NCBI GenBank assembly: GCA_030065265.1
Contig: JASJCW010000017.1
Span: forward strand, 1 to 41,961
Direction of reading: 5' to 3'
Length of the DNA: 41,961 nucleotides
From: Prochloraceae cyanobacterium
GTDB taxonomy: Bacteria > Cyanobacteriota > Cyanobacteriia > Cyanobacteriales > JASJDA01
Part shown: positions 34,373-41,961 of the stretch, in pieces
How the letters are laid out: every line of letters begins with the position of its first letter
Numbering within the stretch: position 1 is the stretch's first letter
Notes under the pieces: model-generated
Database searches by the model: none
What the model was told of the DNA's origin: nothing
Seen by the model: only the letters and a program-made list of their open reading frames with translations
Program-made: the position numbers and the translations under genes

Positions 34373-36991
34373 TTATTGTTCCTGACAAGCAGAATCAATT
34401 AAGTTCGACTTGCTCGATCGCAGTTTTCGTGAATTAGCGGTTAAGACCACAGTACCATCGTTTTTGCGCCACCAGCCAACAGCTTGTCGAACCTGCTTTT
34501 GATTGATAATCGGAGATCCAGTTTGCTTTAATTTTGGGATGCGATCGCGATTTTTCGATTTCGTCCACTCAACAAAAGTGCGATCTTCTTCAAATGATTC
34601 GAGTGGGTTTGGTGCGATACCGCTCTTACCAACAATAGTAAAAGAACTTCCCCTAGCAATGCGATCGTTTTTAAACTCGCAAATATCGTTAGCAATAATA
34701 TCTTCAGCACTCAGAGGAGAAGAAGGTAATGCGATCGCCTCTCGAACGATTTTATTATCGAGTCCGTTGATATTAACCTCTCCATCAATTGCTAATTGAG
34801 AATCAGCAGTAATAGTTAAAAACTTAGGATAGCCGAAAATAGCATTAGTATTAATATTTATTTTCCCTCCATTTCCTGCTAAAGCTAGGGCACCAATAAA
34901 ATTACCTTTTGGAAAGGCAATAATTACAGGAGAGTTAATAGTAATATCTCCTTCACCTCCAGATCCCCCTAAAACTCGACCTGCAAAAAAGCCACCTCCA
35001 GCAGAAATTCCACTATTATTCAAAGTTAAAATCTCATTTAAATTAATCTCAATATTACCACCGCGAGTGCTATTACTTTCAGCCAAAATAGAACCGGAAT
35101 CGAGATTTAAAGCATTAGCATTAATAATAATATTACTACTTGCCCCAATTCCTCCATTACTAATTCCAATCAGGCTACTATTTTGAAGCTTTATATTATC
35201 AGCAAAAATGATAATTGCGCCGCTATTTCCGCTTGAACCCGTAAACGCCGATGTTGATATTCGGCCTCCATTAATTAGTAATAAACTTCCAGTATTAATA
35301 AAGATATCGCCCGAATTTCCCACACCAACTGTTTCAGAGACTATACCACCAGTGAGGAAGTTATCTGGAAGAAATACGCCAATAACTTCAATTTCTTTGG
35401 CAGTTATACTAATATTTCCTGCTCGACCCGAGCCAAAAGTAGAACTGGATATGGCTGCTCCATCTACGCGCAAAGAATTAGTTTTAATTGTGATATTTCC
35501 TGCATTTCCTGCATTTCCTGCTTCTGTTTGAGCTGCTATCAACACACGCGACTCATCTTTCGCGATTAATTCAATAGATTCAGCAGTTATATCGATATTT
35601 CCTCCTTGACCCGAGCCAAGAGTAGAAGTAGATATTCCTGCTTCATTTAAGTGCAAAGAATTAGTTTTAATTGTGATATTTCCTGCATTTCCTTCTGCTT
35701 GAGTTATAGAAAATATCCCGAAAGTAATGTTAACGTTATTCGTGTCCGTTAATTCAATAGATTCAGCAGTTATATCGATATTTCCTCCTTGACCCGAGCC
35801 ACCAGTAGAAGTAGATATTACGGCCCCATTGAGGCGGAAAGATAAAGTATCAATCTTGATATTTCCTGCATTTGCTGCGCCAATTGTTTGAGAACTGATA
35901 CCTTTACAACACGAACTAAAATCAACTGTATGTACTAATGAAATTGCATTTGCTTCTATTGTAATATCCCCGCCTTTTCCGATTATATTTCCCGCACTAT
36001 CACTTGCAATTGTTCCATTATTAACTGTTAAATTATTCCCGGATTTAATAGCGATCGCTCCGCCAAAAATACCATCAGCAATCAAATTAGATTCGGCATT
36101 AAAAGTAATATTATTACCAGCCAATAACGTCACATTGCCGCTATTATTAATCATCTCTGGTGAAAATTGAAAATTACCAGAATTATCAATAGTAAAATCT
36201 AGACCAGAAGCATTAATTAGTCTGTTAATTGTCATATTACCTGCAGCAGACAAAAATATATCTCCGCCGCCATTTAGAGCATCGGAAGTATCAACAATGT
36301 TAGTCACAATATCGCCGTTGATTGCTTCTAAAATAATATTTCCACTTGGAGCTATCAGCGAACCATTATTATTAATTCCATCGGCCGATAAAGTAATATT
36401 TTGATTCGGCTCTACTTGTAAATTACCTTGATTGGTTATTGTTCTCGAACTATTTCTAATTGCATTAGTAAATAATGCTCCTGGTTGGACTGAAAGGAGC
36501 TTACTGTTGGATGGATTTGTTGCGCTATAAAAATCGTTCGTTCCTAATTTGATTCCGTCTGCTGTCGTGCCAACAAAAGAGCCTCTAATATCCAATTTTG
36601 CATCGTTACCGAAAAATATACCGTTGGGATTGATTAAATATAAATTAGCATTTCCATCTACTCCTAAAGTTCCCAAGATATTAGAAACATTTCCGCCAGT
36701 AACTCGAGTTAAAATATTTCTTACTCCTGCGGGATTATTAAAATATACTTCTCGACCTGGGTTAACATTAAATTCTTGAAAACTATGAAATAAATTAGCC
36801 CCTCTAGTCGCACCACCAGCAATATTATCTCTATTGGAATTTCTTGTAGGAACTATTCTTGAATTGTCTCTGCCTAAAGTATTATCTGGAATGAGTTGTG
36901 CTGTCGCAGGATTGGAAATTAAAAATAAAGAAGATAAACTAATAAAAATTGTTTTAAAATAACAGTCGATCGCCATCTTATTAAATACCAA
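34373..36991 (-). CDS. Two-partner-secretion exoprotein (TpsA, filamentous haemagglutinin N-terminal domain)
   Basis: 872 residues. A signal peptide (TIFISLSSLFLISNPATAQ) precedes the TPS secretion domain: GGATRGANLFHSFQEFNV, the FNNPAG box, GNANLYLINPNGIFFG and GSFVGTTADGI. The rest is a parallel beta-helix of repeats such as GQGGNIDITAESIEL and GNAGNITIKTNSL; three nearly identical 61-residue units lie in the middle. The C-terminus has QAVGWWRKNDGTVVLTAN and a final Cys, as in many cyanobacterial relatives, and a Cys in NDICEF. The protein would be secreted by a TpsB pore (Omp85 type), which is not in this window. Adhesion or surface coating is likely; no toxin domain is seen. Confidence 0.9.
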   Translation of the reverse strand: MVFNKMAIDCYFKTIFISLSSLFLISNPATAQLIPDNTLGRDNSRIVPTRNSNRDNIAGGATRGANLFHSFQEFNVNPGREVYFNNPAGVRNILTRVTGGNVSNILGTLGVDGNANLYLINPNGIFFGNDAKLDIRGSFVGTTADGIKLGTNDFYSATNPSNSKLLSVQPGALFTNAIRNSSRTITNQGNLQVEPNQNITLSADGINNNGSLIAPSGNIILEAINGDIVTNIVDTSDALNGGGDIFLSAAGNMTINRLINASGLDFTIDNSGNFQFSPEMINNSGNVTLLAGNNITFNAESNLIADGIFGGAIAIKSGNNLTVNNGTIASDSAGNIIGKGGDITIEANAISLVHTVDFSSCCKGISSQTIGAANAGNIKIDTLSFRLNGAVISTSTGGSGQGGNIDITAESIELTDTNNVNITFGIFSITQAEGNAGNITIKTNSLHLNEAGISTSTLGSGQGGNIDITAESIELIAKDESRVLIAAQTEAGNAGNAGNITIKTNSLRVDGAAISSSTFGSGRAGNISITAKEIEVIGVFLPDNFLTGGIVSETVGVGNSGDIFINTGSLLLINGGRISTSAFTGSSGNSGAIIIFADNIKLQNSSLIGISNGGIGASSNIIINANALNLDSGSILAESNSTRGGNIEINLNEILTLNNSGISAGGGFFAGRVLGGSGGEGDITINSPVIIAFPKGNFIGALALAGNGGKININTNAIFGYPKFLTITADSQLAIDGEVNINGLDNKIVREAIALPSSPLSAEDIIANDICEFKNDRIARGSSFTIVGKSGIAPNPLESFEEDRTFVEWTKSKNRDRIPKLKQTGSPIINQKQVRQAVGWWRKNDGTVVLTANSRKLRSSKSNLIDSACQEQ
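35380..35860 (-). repeat. Three 183-base direct repeats inside the exoprotein gene
   Basis: The phrase CAGTTATA recurs at 35401, 35584 and 35767, exactly 183 bases (61 codons) apart, and the surrounding DNA is near-identical between the last two units (for example CAAAGAATTAG at 35471 and 35654). The units encode turns of the beta-helix. The DNA-level identity implies recent duplication or gene conversion. Confidence 0.8.
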
Positions 36992-37094
36992 ACTGACCCT
37001 AACATAGTTAATCTTATTATTGTCATTTAAATCAATTAAAACTTAAGTAAGTTTGCTAGAAGAGATAACATTTATTTTTTCGTTAAATTTTTTC

Positions 37095-37144
37095 AAAAAA
37101 AACGATCGCACTGATTAAAGTTTGTCAAATTGCCGGCGATCGCT
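37095..37144 (-). terminator. Terminator of the subtilisin gene built from two HIP1-type arms
   Basis: On the minus strand AGCGATCGC pairs with GCGATCGTT (9 bp, one G-U) around a 26-base loop, followed by T8. It starts 16 bases after the subtilisin stop. It has the same design as the element at 15846-15913. Confidence 0.5.
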
Positions 37145-37159
37145 TTTAATTGTTAATTT

Positions 37160-39352
37160 TTAAGCAAAAATTTGAATGTCAGTAGCATTCAATGCCGTAC
37201 CTGGGGAGAGGGTAGCAAACTGCTGTTGAACTTCGATTCCGTTACCATCAACATCAAAAAATAGACCGCCACTAGTAGAATCGTAGATGAAGCGATCCAA
37301 AGCATCGACAGCAGCAGTACCGAGATGAAAAGCATCAGCAGCGAGAGTGCCGATCGCTAAACTGCCACCAAAACCGCTAGCAGAAACCAGTATTTTGTCT
37401 AGTTGTTGGGAGTTAAAATCAGAAATAGTATCGATACTATCGATCTTGGCGAAACTAAAGCTATCCGCACCATCTCCACCAGCTAGAAGATCGTCGCCGC
37501 GACTGCCAGTAATAGTATCGTTACCAACTCCACCATCAATCGTATCGTTACCTCTACCGCCAAAAAGATCGTTAGCAACTGCATTACCGATAATGAGATC
37601 TGCGCCATCACCTGCGATCGCATTTTCAATCACTGTACCAGAAGCAATTTGAATATTTCTCGTGGCGATCGTGCTAATTTGACCGGATCTCAAATCAATC
37701 AAGCTATCGCTAGTCACAGCAGCAGCATTAATCGTATCGATACCTTCTAAATCGTTAATAATTTGGCGATTTGGCTCTGCACCGACTCTACTCAGCTCGT
37801 TGGTATAAATATAAGTATCGTCAGCAGTAATCGAGTCGCCATAAAGAGTTAAGCTCCAATTATTTAAGCGGCCTAAATCCCCAGTTTTAAGATCTTTAAC
37901 GGTTAAAGTCCAATCACCTACACCAGTTTCGCCCCAATGTTGAGTCGAGCCAAAGACAAAATCGAGATCGTTTTGAGAACTTCCATTGATACCATTAGGT
38001 AATCCTAATATTTCTAATAATTGTTGGTCTAGCCCTGGATTTAGTATTTGACCAGGGCGGTTTATTAAAGTGCTGACAGTGCCATCAGGGGAAGTTAAAG
38101 TAACTTCTAAATCGCCGATAAAATTGCGATCGATATTTAGATCCACTTCGACATAATCTATATCCAAACCAGAAGCAACATTTACAGTGCTAGATATGCC
38201 ATTAGGATCGTTATCTGGAATAGTTAGCAAAGTATCTGTTGAAGTTACATTAACTGACTGCTCGTTTGCGCTAGTTTTTTGAGTCGTCCAAGTTTCTGCC
38301 AAACGCACCGCAGCTTGAGCATCCACCAATCCAGCACCAAAGTCGTGGCTGAATGTCAATCCGCCCCCATTCCAGTTATTAGCTCCGTTAGTTTGCCAAG
38401 ATTGGCTTGCAGGATCTGAGTTTACCGCACTGTAAACTAAAATTTCTTGAACGTCTCGCCAGCCTAAATTTGGATTAGCTTCTAACATTAAGGCGACAAC
38501 ACCACTAACCAAAGGAGCAGAGCCAGAAGTACCGTTAAAAAAGCTATAATCCCCAGCAGTGCTGCCCTCAGAACCAGAAATATCGGTAGAAATAGCATCT
38601 AAGCCGCTAGGAGCTGAAACCGTTAAAGCAGCCCCAGGACTGCTATAGTCAGCCACTCGACCGCTTTGTAAAGTGGCCGCAACTGTGATGTTGTAGCGAC
38701 TGTTCTTAAAATTGTGCAGGTTAACATCATCCCCTTCTTGACGGGTATTACCTGCTGAAGCAACAAATATTGTACCTAAGCCATTACGCCCAGTTGCAAC
38801 AGCATTTTGCAGTTCGGTAGCAGCAGGTTGAAATAGAGGATTTTTAAAATTATCGATGAAAGCCGAGTTAGGACTACGATAAAATGCATTTCCAAACCCC
38901 CAGCTATTATTGGATATGTCAAAATTAGCAGCGTGAGCAAATGCATTGGCAATACGAGTCGGAAACTCTACTGGAGCATTAACTGGAGCGGTATTCGTAT
39001 CATAGGGAATCGATACGATATTTGAATCATAAGCAACGCCAACCATACCCTCACCATTGCGATCGGCGGCTATTAATCCAGCTACACCAGTACCGTGAGC
39101 ATTTGTAAGAGGTGTTGCCGGATCTAAAGTTGTGTTAGTTGCTGGATCCCAAGAATTTTGAGCGTCGTAGCTATTTATCAAATCGGGATGATTAGGGTCA
39201 ACGGCAGAATCGATAACACTTACAGATACCCCTTTTCCGGTATAATCTTGCCAAACATCTACAACATTAATGCTATCCAAATACCACTGTAAGCCATAAC
39301 GAAAAATATCATCGGTTGGTAGTGCGGCGGTGTTTTGTGTAGTTTGATTCAC
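37160..39352 (-). CDS. Secreted subtilisin-like serine protease (S8) with P-domain and RTX calcium repeats
   Basis: 730 residues. The S8 catalytic triad is present: Asp48 in VSVIDSAVDPNHPDL, His86 in NAHGTGVAG and Ser276 in NGTSGSAPLVSG, with an oxyanion-hole region SNNSWGFGN. A proprotein-convertase P-domain (about 375-510, VEVDLNIDRNFIGDLEVTLTSPDG) is followed by RTX nonapeptides (about 590-630, GGRGNDTIDGGVGNDTI) and a C-terminal secretion segment ending LNATDIQIFA. There is no N-terminal signal peptide, which together with the RTX repeats indicates type I (ABC) secretion. Calcium is needed to fold the repeats. The transporter is not in the window. Kexin-like specificity cannot be inferred. 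Confidence 0.93.
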   Translation of the reverse strand: MNQTTQNTAALPTDDIFRYGLQWYLDSINVVDVWQDYTGKGVSVSVIDSAVDPNHPDLINSYDAQNSWDPATNTTLDPATPLTNAHGTGVAGLIAADRNGEGMVGVAYDSNIVSIPYDTNTAPVNAPVEFPTRIANAFAHAANFDISNNSWGFGNAFYRSPNSAFIDNFKNPLFQPAATELQNAVATGRNGLGTIFVASAGNTRQEGDDVNLHNFKNSRYNITVAATLQSGRVADYSSPGAALTVSAPSGLDAISTDISGSEGSTAGDYSFFNGTSGSAPLVSGVVALMLEANPNLGWRDVQEILVYSAVNSDPASQSWQTNGANNWNGGGLTFSHDFGAGLVDAQAAVRLAETWTTQKTSANEQSVNVTSTDTLLTIPDNDPNGISSTVNVASGLDIDYVEVDLNIDRNFIGDLEVTLTSPDGTVSTLINRPGQILNPGLDQQLLEILGLPNGINGSSQNDLDFVFGSTQHWGETGVGDWTLTVKDLKTGDLGRLNNWSLTLYGDSITADDTYIYTNELSRVGAEPNRQIINDLEGIDTINAAAVTSDSLIDLRSGQISTIATRNIQIASGTVIENAIAGDGADLIIGNAVANDLFGGRGNDTIDGGVGNDTITGSRGDDLLAGGDGADSFSFAKIDSIDTISDFNSQQLDKILVSASGFGGSLAIGTLAADAFHLGTAAVDALDRFIYDSTSGGLFFDVDGNGIEVQQQFATLSPGTALNATDIQIFA

Positions 39353-39564
39353 GATCTGATTTCCTCCGACTGAAGTGAATTATTTACTTGAATGAAAGCG
39401 AGTTATTTGATGCAACATCTCAACTTTAAAATTCACTACTTTTTTCCGCATTACCAATTTCTGCCAAATTCATTGCACGAAACCGCATTGTAATTTAATA
39501 CTTGATTTCCTTTTTTTGATTAATAAATGTAAATAAAAACGATTCTTTAAATTATTATTATTTC

Positions 39565-39593
39565 TTGACAAATGTTGCGTGCAAGAGTAAAAA
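39565..39593 (+). promoter_or_regulatory. Candidate promoter of the duplicated-domain membrane protein
   Basis: A perfect TTGACA (39565-39570), a 17-base spacer and TAAAAA (39588-39593, four of six matches to TATAAT) lie 58 bases before the ATG at 39651, in the 298-base gap shared with the divergent subtilisin gene. Confidence 0.4.
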
Positions 39594-39650
39594 ATAGCTG
39601 CGAGAAATTTTATACTAGAAGAAAACAAGAACGAATATAAACATAGGGAA

Positions 39651-40952
39651 ATGACTCCCAACCCTCTGATCGTAAAATCTGTAGAACAACTAGATTACCG
39701 CGTTACTGTCGGCGATGTAGCCTCGAAAGCGGGATTAGAAATTAATACAGCACAACAAGGATTATTAGCATTAGCTGCCGATGCTGGCGGACATTTACAA
39801 GTAGCAGAAACAGGAGATATTGTCTATTCTTTTCCTAATAATTTTCGGAATATTTTACGCAATAAATATTTGCGATTGCAATTAAAAGAATGGTGGGAAA
39901 AAATTTGGCAAGTTCTGTTTTATTTAATTAGAATTTCCTTTGGTATTTTCTTGATTGCTTCAATTTTAATAATGATGATAGCGATCGCCATAATTGTTAT
40001 TGCCATAAGTTCGAGTCGAGATAACAACAATAACGATCGTAGAAGCTCGGGAGGTGGATTCTTTTTCTTTCCTCATTTCTGGAGTCCCGATATTTTTTGG
40101 TTATTTAGCCCCAATTACGATCGCAATTATTACCAAAGACAAAACACTCCTACTTATCAAACTGAAAATAAAGAAAATGAAATGAATTTTCTTGAAGCAG
40201 TATATTCTTTTTTATTTGGCGATGGCAATCCCAATTACAATTTAGAAGAAAGACGCTGGCAAGAAATAGGCGGAGTAATTCGCACCAATGAAGGGGCAAT
40301 AGTTGCCGAGCAAATCGCGCCTTATTTTGACGAAATAGATCCAGTCAGCCAAGAAGATGAAGAATATATCTTACCAGTTTTGGCCCGTTTTAACGGCTAT
40401 CCCGAAGTATCGCCAGAAGGAGAATTAATTTATTATTTTCCAGATTTGCAAGTAACAGCTGCCGAAGCAAGAAAACAATCTTTAACCGATTATTTGCAAG
40501 AGAAATTATGGCATTTTTCTAATGCTAGTAGCGGGCAAATTATTGGCGCGATCGCGTTAGGTGGAGCTAATTTTATTTTAGCTCTAGTTTTGGGCAATCT
40601 TTTACGAGGAGATATTGCAGCTGAAATCGGCGGTTTGGTTGCTTTTGTCGATTCTATTTATTGGCTTTTATTAGGATACGGTACGGCTTTTTTATCAGTT
40701 CCTTTAGTTCGTTACTTCTTCGTACAATGGAAGAATGAGCGCATTGAAAAGCGCAATTATCTCAGAAAAGAAAGAGCTAATCGATTAGTAAAAGCAGGAA
40801 AAAACCTATTACAAAAGTTAAATTATGCCCGGCAATTTGCAACTCAAAAAGTAATTAGCGACCGAGATATTACTTACAGCACGGAAAGGGATTTAATCGA
40901 CCAAGAAATTGAGAAATTGAAAGGCGATCGCCAAGGAGATATTACAACTTAA
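39651..40952 (+). CDS. Membrane protein with a duplicated winged-helix-like domain, function unknown
   Basis: 433 residues, not confidently named. Two soluble segments have the same layout: helix, helix, then a hairpin ending in the pattern G-[DE]-[IL]-[VI]-Y-x-F-P. They are residues about 10-70 (ending TGDIVYSFPNNF) and about 200-270 (ending EGELIYYFPDLQ). Each is followed by a charged helix and then membrane helices: one long segment at about 88-120 (FGIFLIASILIMMIAIAIIV), two at about 300-320 and 330-360. Between them lies a Gly/Phe/Asn-rich stretch (GGGFFFFPHFW, NNNNDRR). The C-terminal 60 residues are basic and helical. Similar proteins exist in cyanobacteria and, I believe, in plant plastids (weak recollection). 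It has a TTGACA-type promoter of its own. Confidence 0.8.
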   Translation: MTPNPLIVKSVEQLDYRVTVGDVASKAGLEINTAQQGLLALAADAGGHLQVAETGDIVYSFPNNFRNILRNKYLRLQLKEWWEKIWQVLFYLIRISFGIFLIASILIMMIAIAIIVIAISSSRDNNNNDRRSSGGGFFFFPHFWSPDIFWLFSPNYDRNYYQRQNTPTYQTENKENEMNFLEAVYSFLFGDGNPNYNLEERRWQEIGGVIRTNEGAIVAEQIAPYFDEIDPVSQEDEEYILPVLARFNGYPEVSPEGELIYYFPDLQVTAAEARKQSLTDYLQEKLWHFSNASSGQIIGAIALGGANFILALVLGNLLRGDIAAEIGGLVAFVDSIYWLLLGYGTAFLSVPLVRYFFVQWKNERIEKRNYLRKERANRLVKAGKNLLQKLNYARQFATQKVISDRDITYSTERDLIDQEIEKLKGDRQGDITT

Positions 40953-41022
40953 AATATGGCAGTACAAGTTTTGGTTAGGATATTTAAGAGAGGCTTAATC
41001 CTTAAATCTTAAGCATAATCCC

Positions 41023-41064
41023 TCTGCCTTCTGCCTTCTGCCTTCTGCCCTCTACCTTCTGCTA
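41023..41064. repeat. Heptanucleotide tandem repeat (STRR) TCTGCCT
   Basis: Six copies of a seven-base unit: three exact TCTGCCT, then TCTGCCC, TCTACCT and a final TCTGCTA. Short tandem heptamer repeats are a known feature of cyanobacterial genomes. It ends 4 bases before the LysE ATG and occupies the place of the ribosome-binding site. Confidence 0.9.
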
Positions 41065-41068
41065 TAGT

Positions 41069-41686
41069 ATGTATCTGAGCTTTTTCTTAAAAGGTTTAGT
41101 AATTGGCATTTCTATTGCCGCACCAGTCGGCGCAATTGGAATTTTATGCATTAAACAAACCTTACTACAAGGCCGTTTAGTTGGTTTTATTTCTGGATTG
41201 GGAGCGGCTACTGCTGACGGAATTTATGGTTGTATAGCTGGATTTGGACTTACTTTCTTATCTAGTTTCTTAATCGAGCAGCAATTTTTATTTCGGGCGA
41301 TCGGCGGTAGCTTTCTTTGCTACTTAGGGATTAAAACATTTTTAGAAAAACCAAAATCAAAAGAAATTTATGCAAACAAAAAAAGTTTGGCAAGTTCCTA
41401 TATATCTACTTTTTTGCTAACTCTGACCAATCCGATGACAATTCTTTCTTTTACAGCGATTTTCGCCGGATTAGGACTGATTAATTCTCAAGCAAATTAT
41501 AGTTTAGCAGCAATATTTGTTTTGGGGGTATTTTTAGGCTCTGCTAGCTGGTGGTTGCTGCTTAGTAATGGAGTTAATTTTTTCCGCAAAAAATTTGATT
41601 TTGAGAAATTATCTTTACTCAATCGAATTTCTGGAATTATTATTATCTCATTCGGTATTGCAGCATTATTTAGCTTAAAAATTTAG
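41069..41686 (+). CDS. LysE/RhtB family amino-acid or metabolite exporter
   Basis: 205 residues with six hydrophobic helices. The N-terminus matches the LysE pattern: FLKGLVIGISIAAPVGAIGI, LLQGRLVGFISGLGAATADG, followed by YLGIKTFL and the mid-protein TFLLTLTNPMTILSF. Members export lysine, homoserine, threonine or other small molecules; the substrate is unknown. The ATG at 41069 directly follows a heptamer tandem repeat, so no Shine-Dalgarno is present. There is no adjacent LysR-type regulator. It converges with the sulfurtransferase gene. Confidence 0.9.
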   Translation: MYLSFFLKGLVIGISIAAPVGAIGILCIKQTLLQGRLVGFISGLGAATADGIYGCIAGFGLTFLSSFLIEQQFLFRAIGGSFLCYLGIKTFLEKPKSKEIYANKKSLASSYISTFLLTLTNPMTILSFTAIFAGLGLINSQANYSLAAIFVLGVFLGSASWWLLLSNGVNFFRKKFDFEKLSLLNRISGIIIISFGIAALFSLKI

Positions 41687-41693
41687 TGATATG

Positions 41694-41716
41694 AAAACGA
41701 TCCGCTGAGCGGATCG
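41694..41716 (-). terminator. Terminator of the sulfurtransferase gene
   Basis: CGATCCGC and GCGGATCG form a perfect 8-bp stem with a TCA loop on the minus strand, followed by TTTT. It starts 8 bases past the sulfurtransferase stop, and lies just after the LysE stop on the other strand, so it may serve both. Confidence 0.65.
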
Positions 41717-41723
41717 GGAAAAT

Positions 41724-41961
41724 TCAAGCTCGAGCTGCCATTTTTTGAGGATCTGGAGTTCCTGTCTCGATCGGCATATTTGGATCTCTAGACCAATCGT
41801 TCCAAGAACTATAATAGTTTCTAACATCTTTAAAACCAGCTGCTCTAAGGGCGATCGTCGTGTTAGCAGCTCTAGATCCTTTAAAACAATAAACATAAAC
41901 CGTTTGCTCTGGTTTAAGATTGACTTCCTCACAAACCTTTAAAATCTCTTCTTTGGAGCGA
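41724..41961 (-). CDS. Sulfurtransferase (rhodanese) C-terminal part, partial at right edge
   Basis: The minus-strand frame is open from the right edge to the TGA at 41724, giving the last 78 residues. The active-site loop is seen in VYVYCFKGSRAANT, with the catalytic Cys of the C-x-x-G-S-R rhodanese loop, followed by ALRAAGFKDVRNYYSSWNDW and DPNMPIETG, typical of the second domain of thiosulfate/mercaptopyruvate sulfurtransferases. The first rhodanese domain lies outside the window. A hairpin terminator follows the stop. Confidence 0.9.
   Translation of the reverse strand, partial: RSKEEILKVCEEVNLKPEQTVYVYCFKGSRAANTTIALRAAGFKDVRNYYSSWNDWSRDPNMPIETGTPDPQKMAARA

Noticed and set aside
35208..36779. 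Plus-strand frames over the exoprotein gene
   Set aside because: Antisense shadows of a repetitive Asn/Ile/Gly-rich coding sequence.
1..41961. CRISPR array, tRNA, insertion sequence or prophage
   Set aside because: Looked for repeat-spacer arrays, cloverleaf-like segments, transposases and phage genes; none seen. The only tandem arrays are the heptamer repeat at 41023 and the in-gene 183-base units.

Overview
The window is chromosomal DNA from a cyanobacterium. The evidence is about forty copies (counted by eye) of the HIP1 octamer GCGATCGC in 42 kb, a CpcT/CpeT-type phycobilin lyase, a Ycf20 (DUF565) gene, a DUF3611 gene, a heptanucleotide tandem repeat, and a cyanobacterial rimP-nusA-ylxR-infB cluster. 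The DNA is AT-rich with short A/T-rich spacers. I see no transposase, phage gene, CRISPR array or tRNA. The exact genus cannot be read from this alone.

Layout. 1-3.4 kb (minus strand): an RND efflux pump subunit cut by the left edge, with its periplasmic adaptor. 4.1-9.7 kb (plus): triose-phosphate isomerase, dihydropteroate synthase, a CocE/NonD-type serine hydrolase and a membrane histidine kinase. 9.7-10.9 kb (minus): the RNase P RNA gene with RNase III just behind it. 11-12 kb (plus): DUF3611 and Ycf20 membrane proteins. 12-13.2 kb (minus): a solitary C5-cytosine DNA methyltransferase that could be the HIP1-core (CGATCG) enzyme. 13.9-15.8 kb (plus): a carotenoid-desaturase-like flavoprotein and a small membrane protein. 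16-19 kb (minus): ispG, a BioD/DRTGG-type protein and an EbsA-like protein. 19.5-24.6 kb: dusA, a hypothetical gene, the bilin lyase, a phytase-like lipoprotein and a TPR protein. 24.8-27.2 kb (plus): a TetR regulator and a large membrane protein whose second half looks like part of a voltage-sensor domain. 27.2-33.5 kb (plus): the rimP-nusA-ylxR-infB translation/transcription cluster with a structured leader. 33.6-39.4 kb: a tiny gene, then on the minus strand three exported proteins (DUF1400, a two-partner-secretion exoprotein, an RTX-tailed subtilisin). 39.7-41.7 kb (plus): a membrane protein with a duplicated domain and a LysE-type exporter. A sulfurtransferase is cut by the right edge.

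Most genes are housekeeping. The less ordinary signals are the TetR/voltage-sensor-like pair with an inverted repeat over a TATAAT box between them, the attenuator-like hairpin 15 nt before rimP, several terminators whose stems are built from HIP1 elements, an 11-bp-arm inverted repeat between the EbsA-like and DRTGG genes, and the unexplained duplicated-domain membrane protein near the right end. None of these amounts to a clear new multi-gene system. They are leads, graded below.
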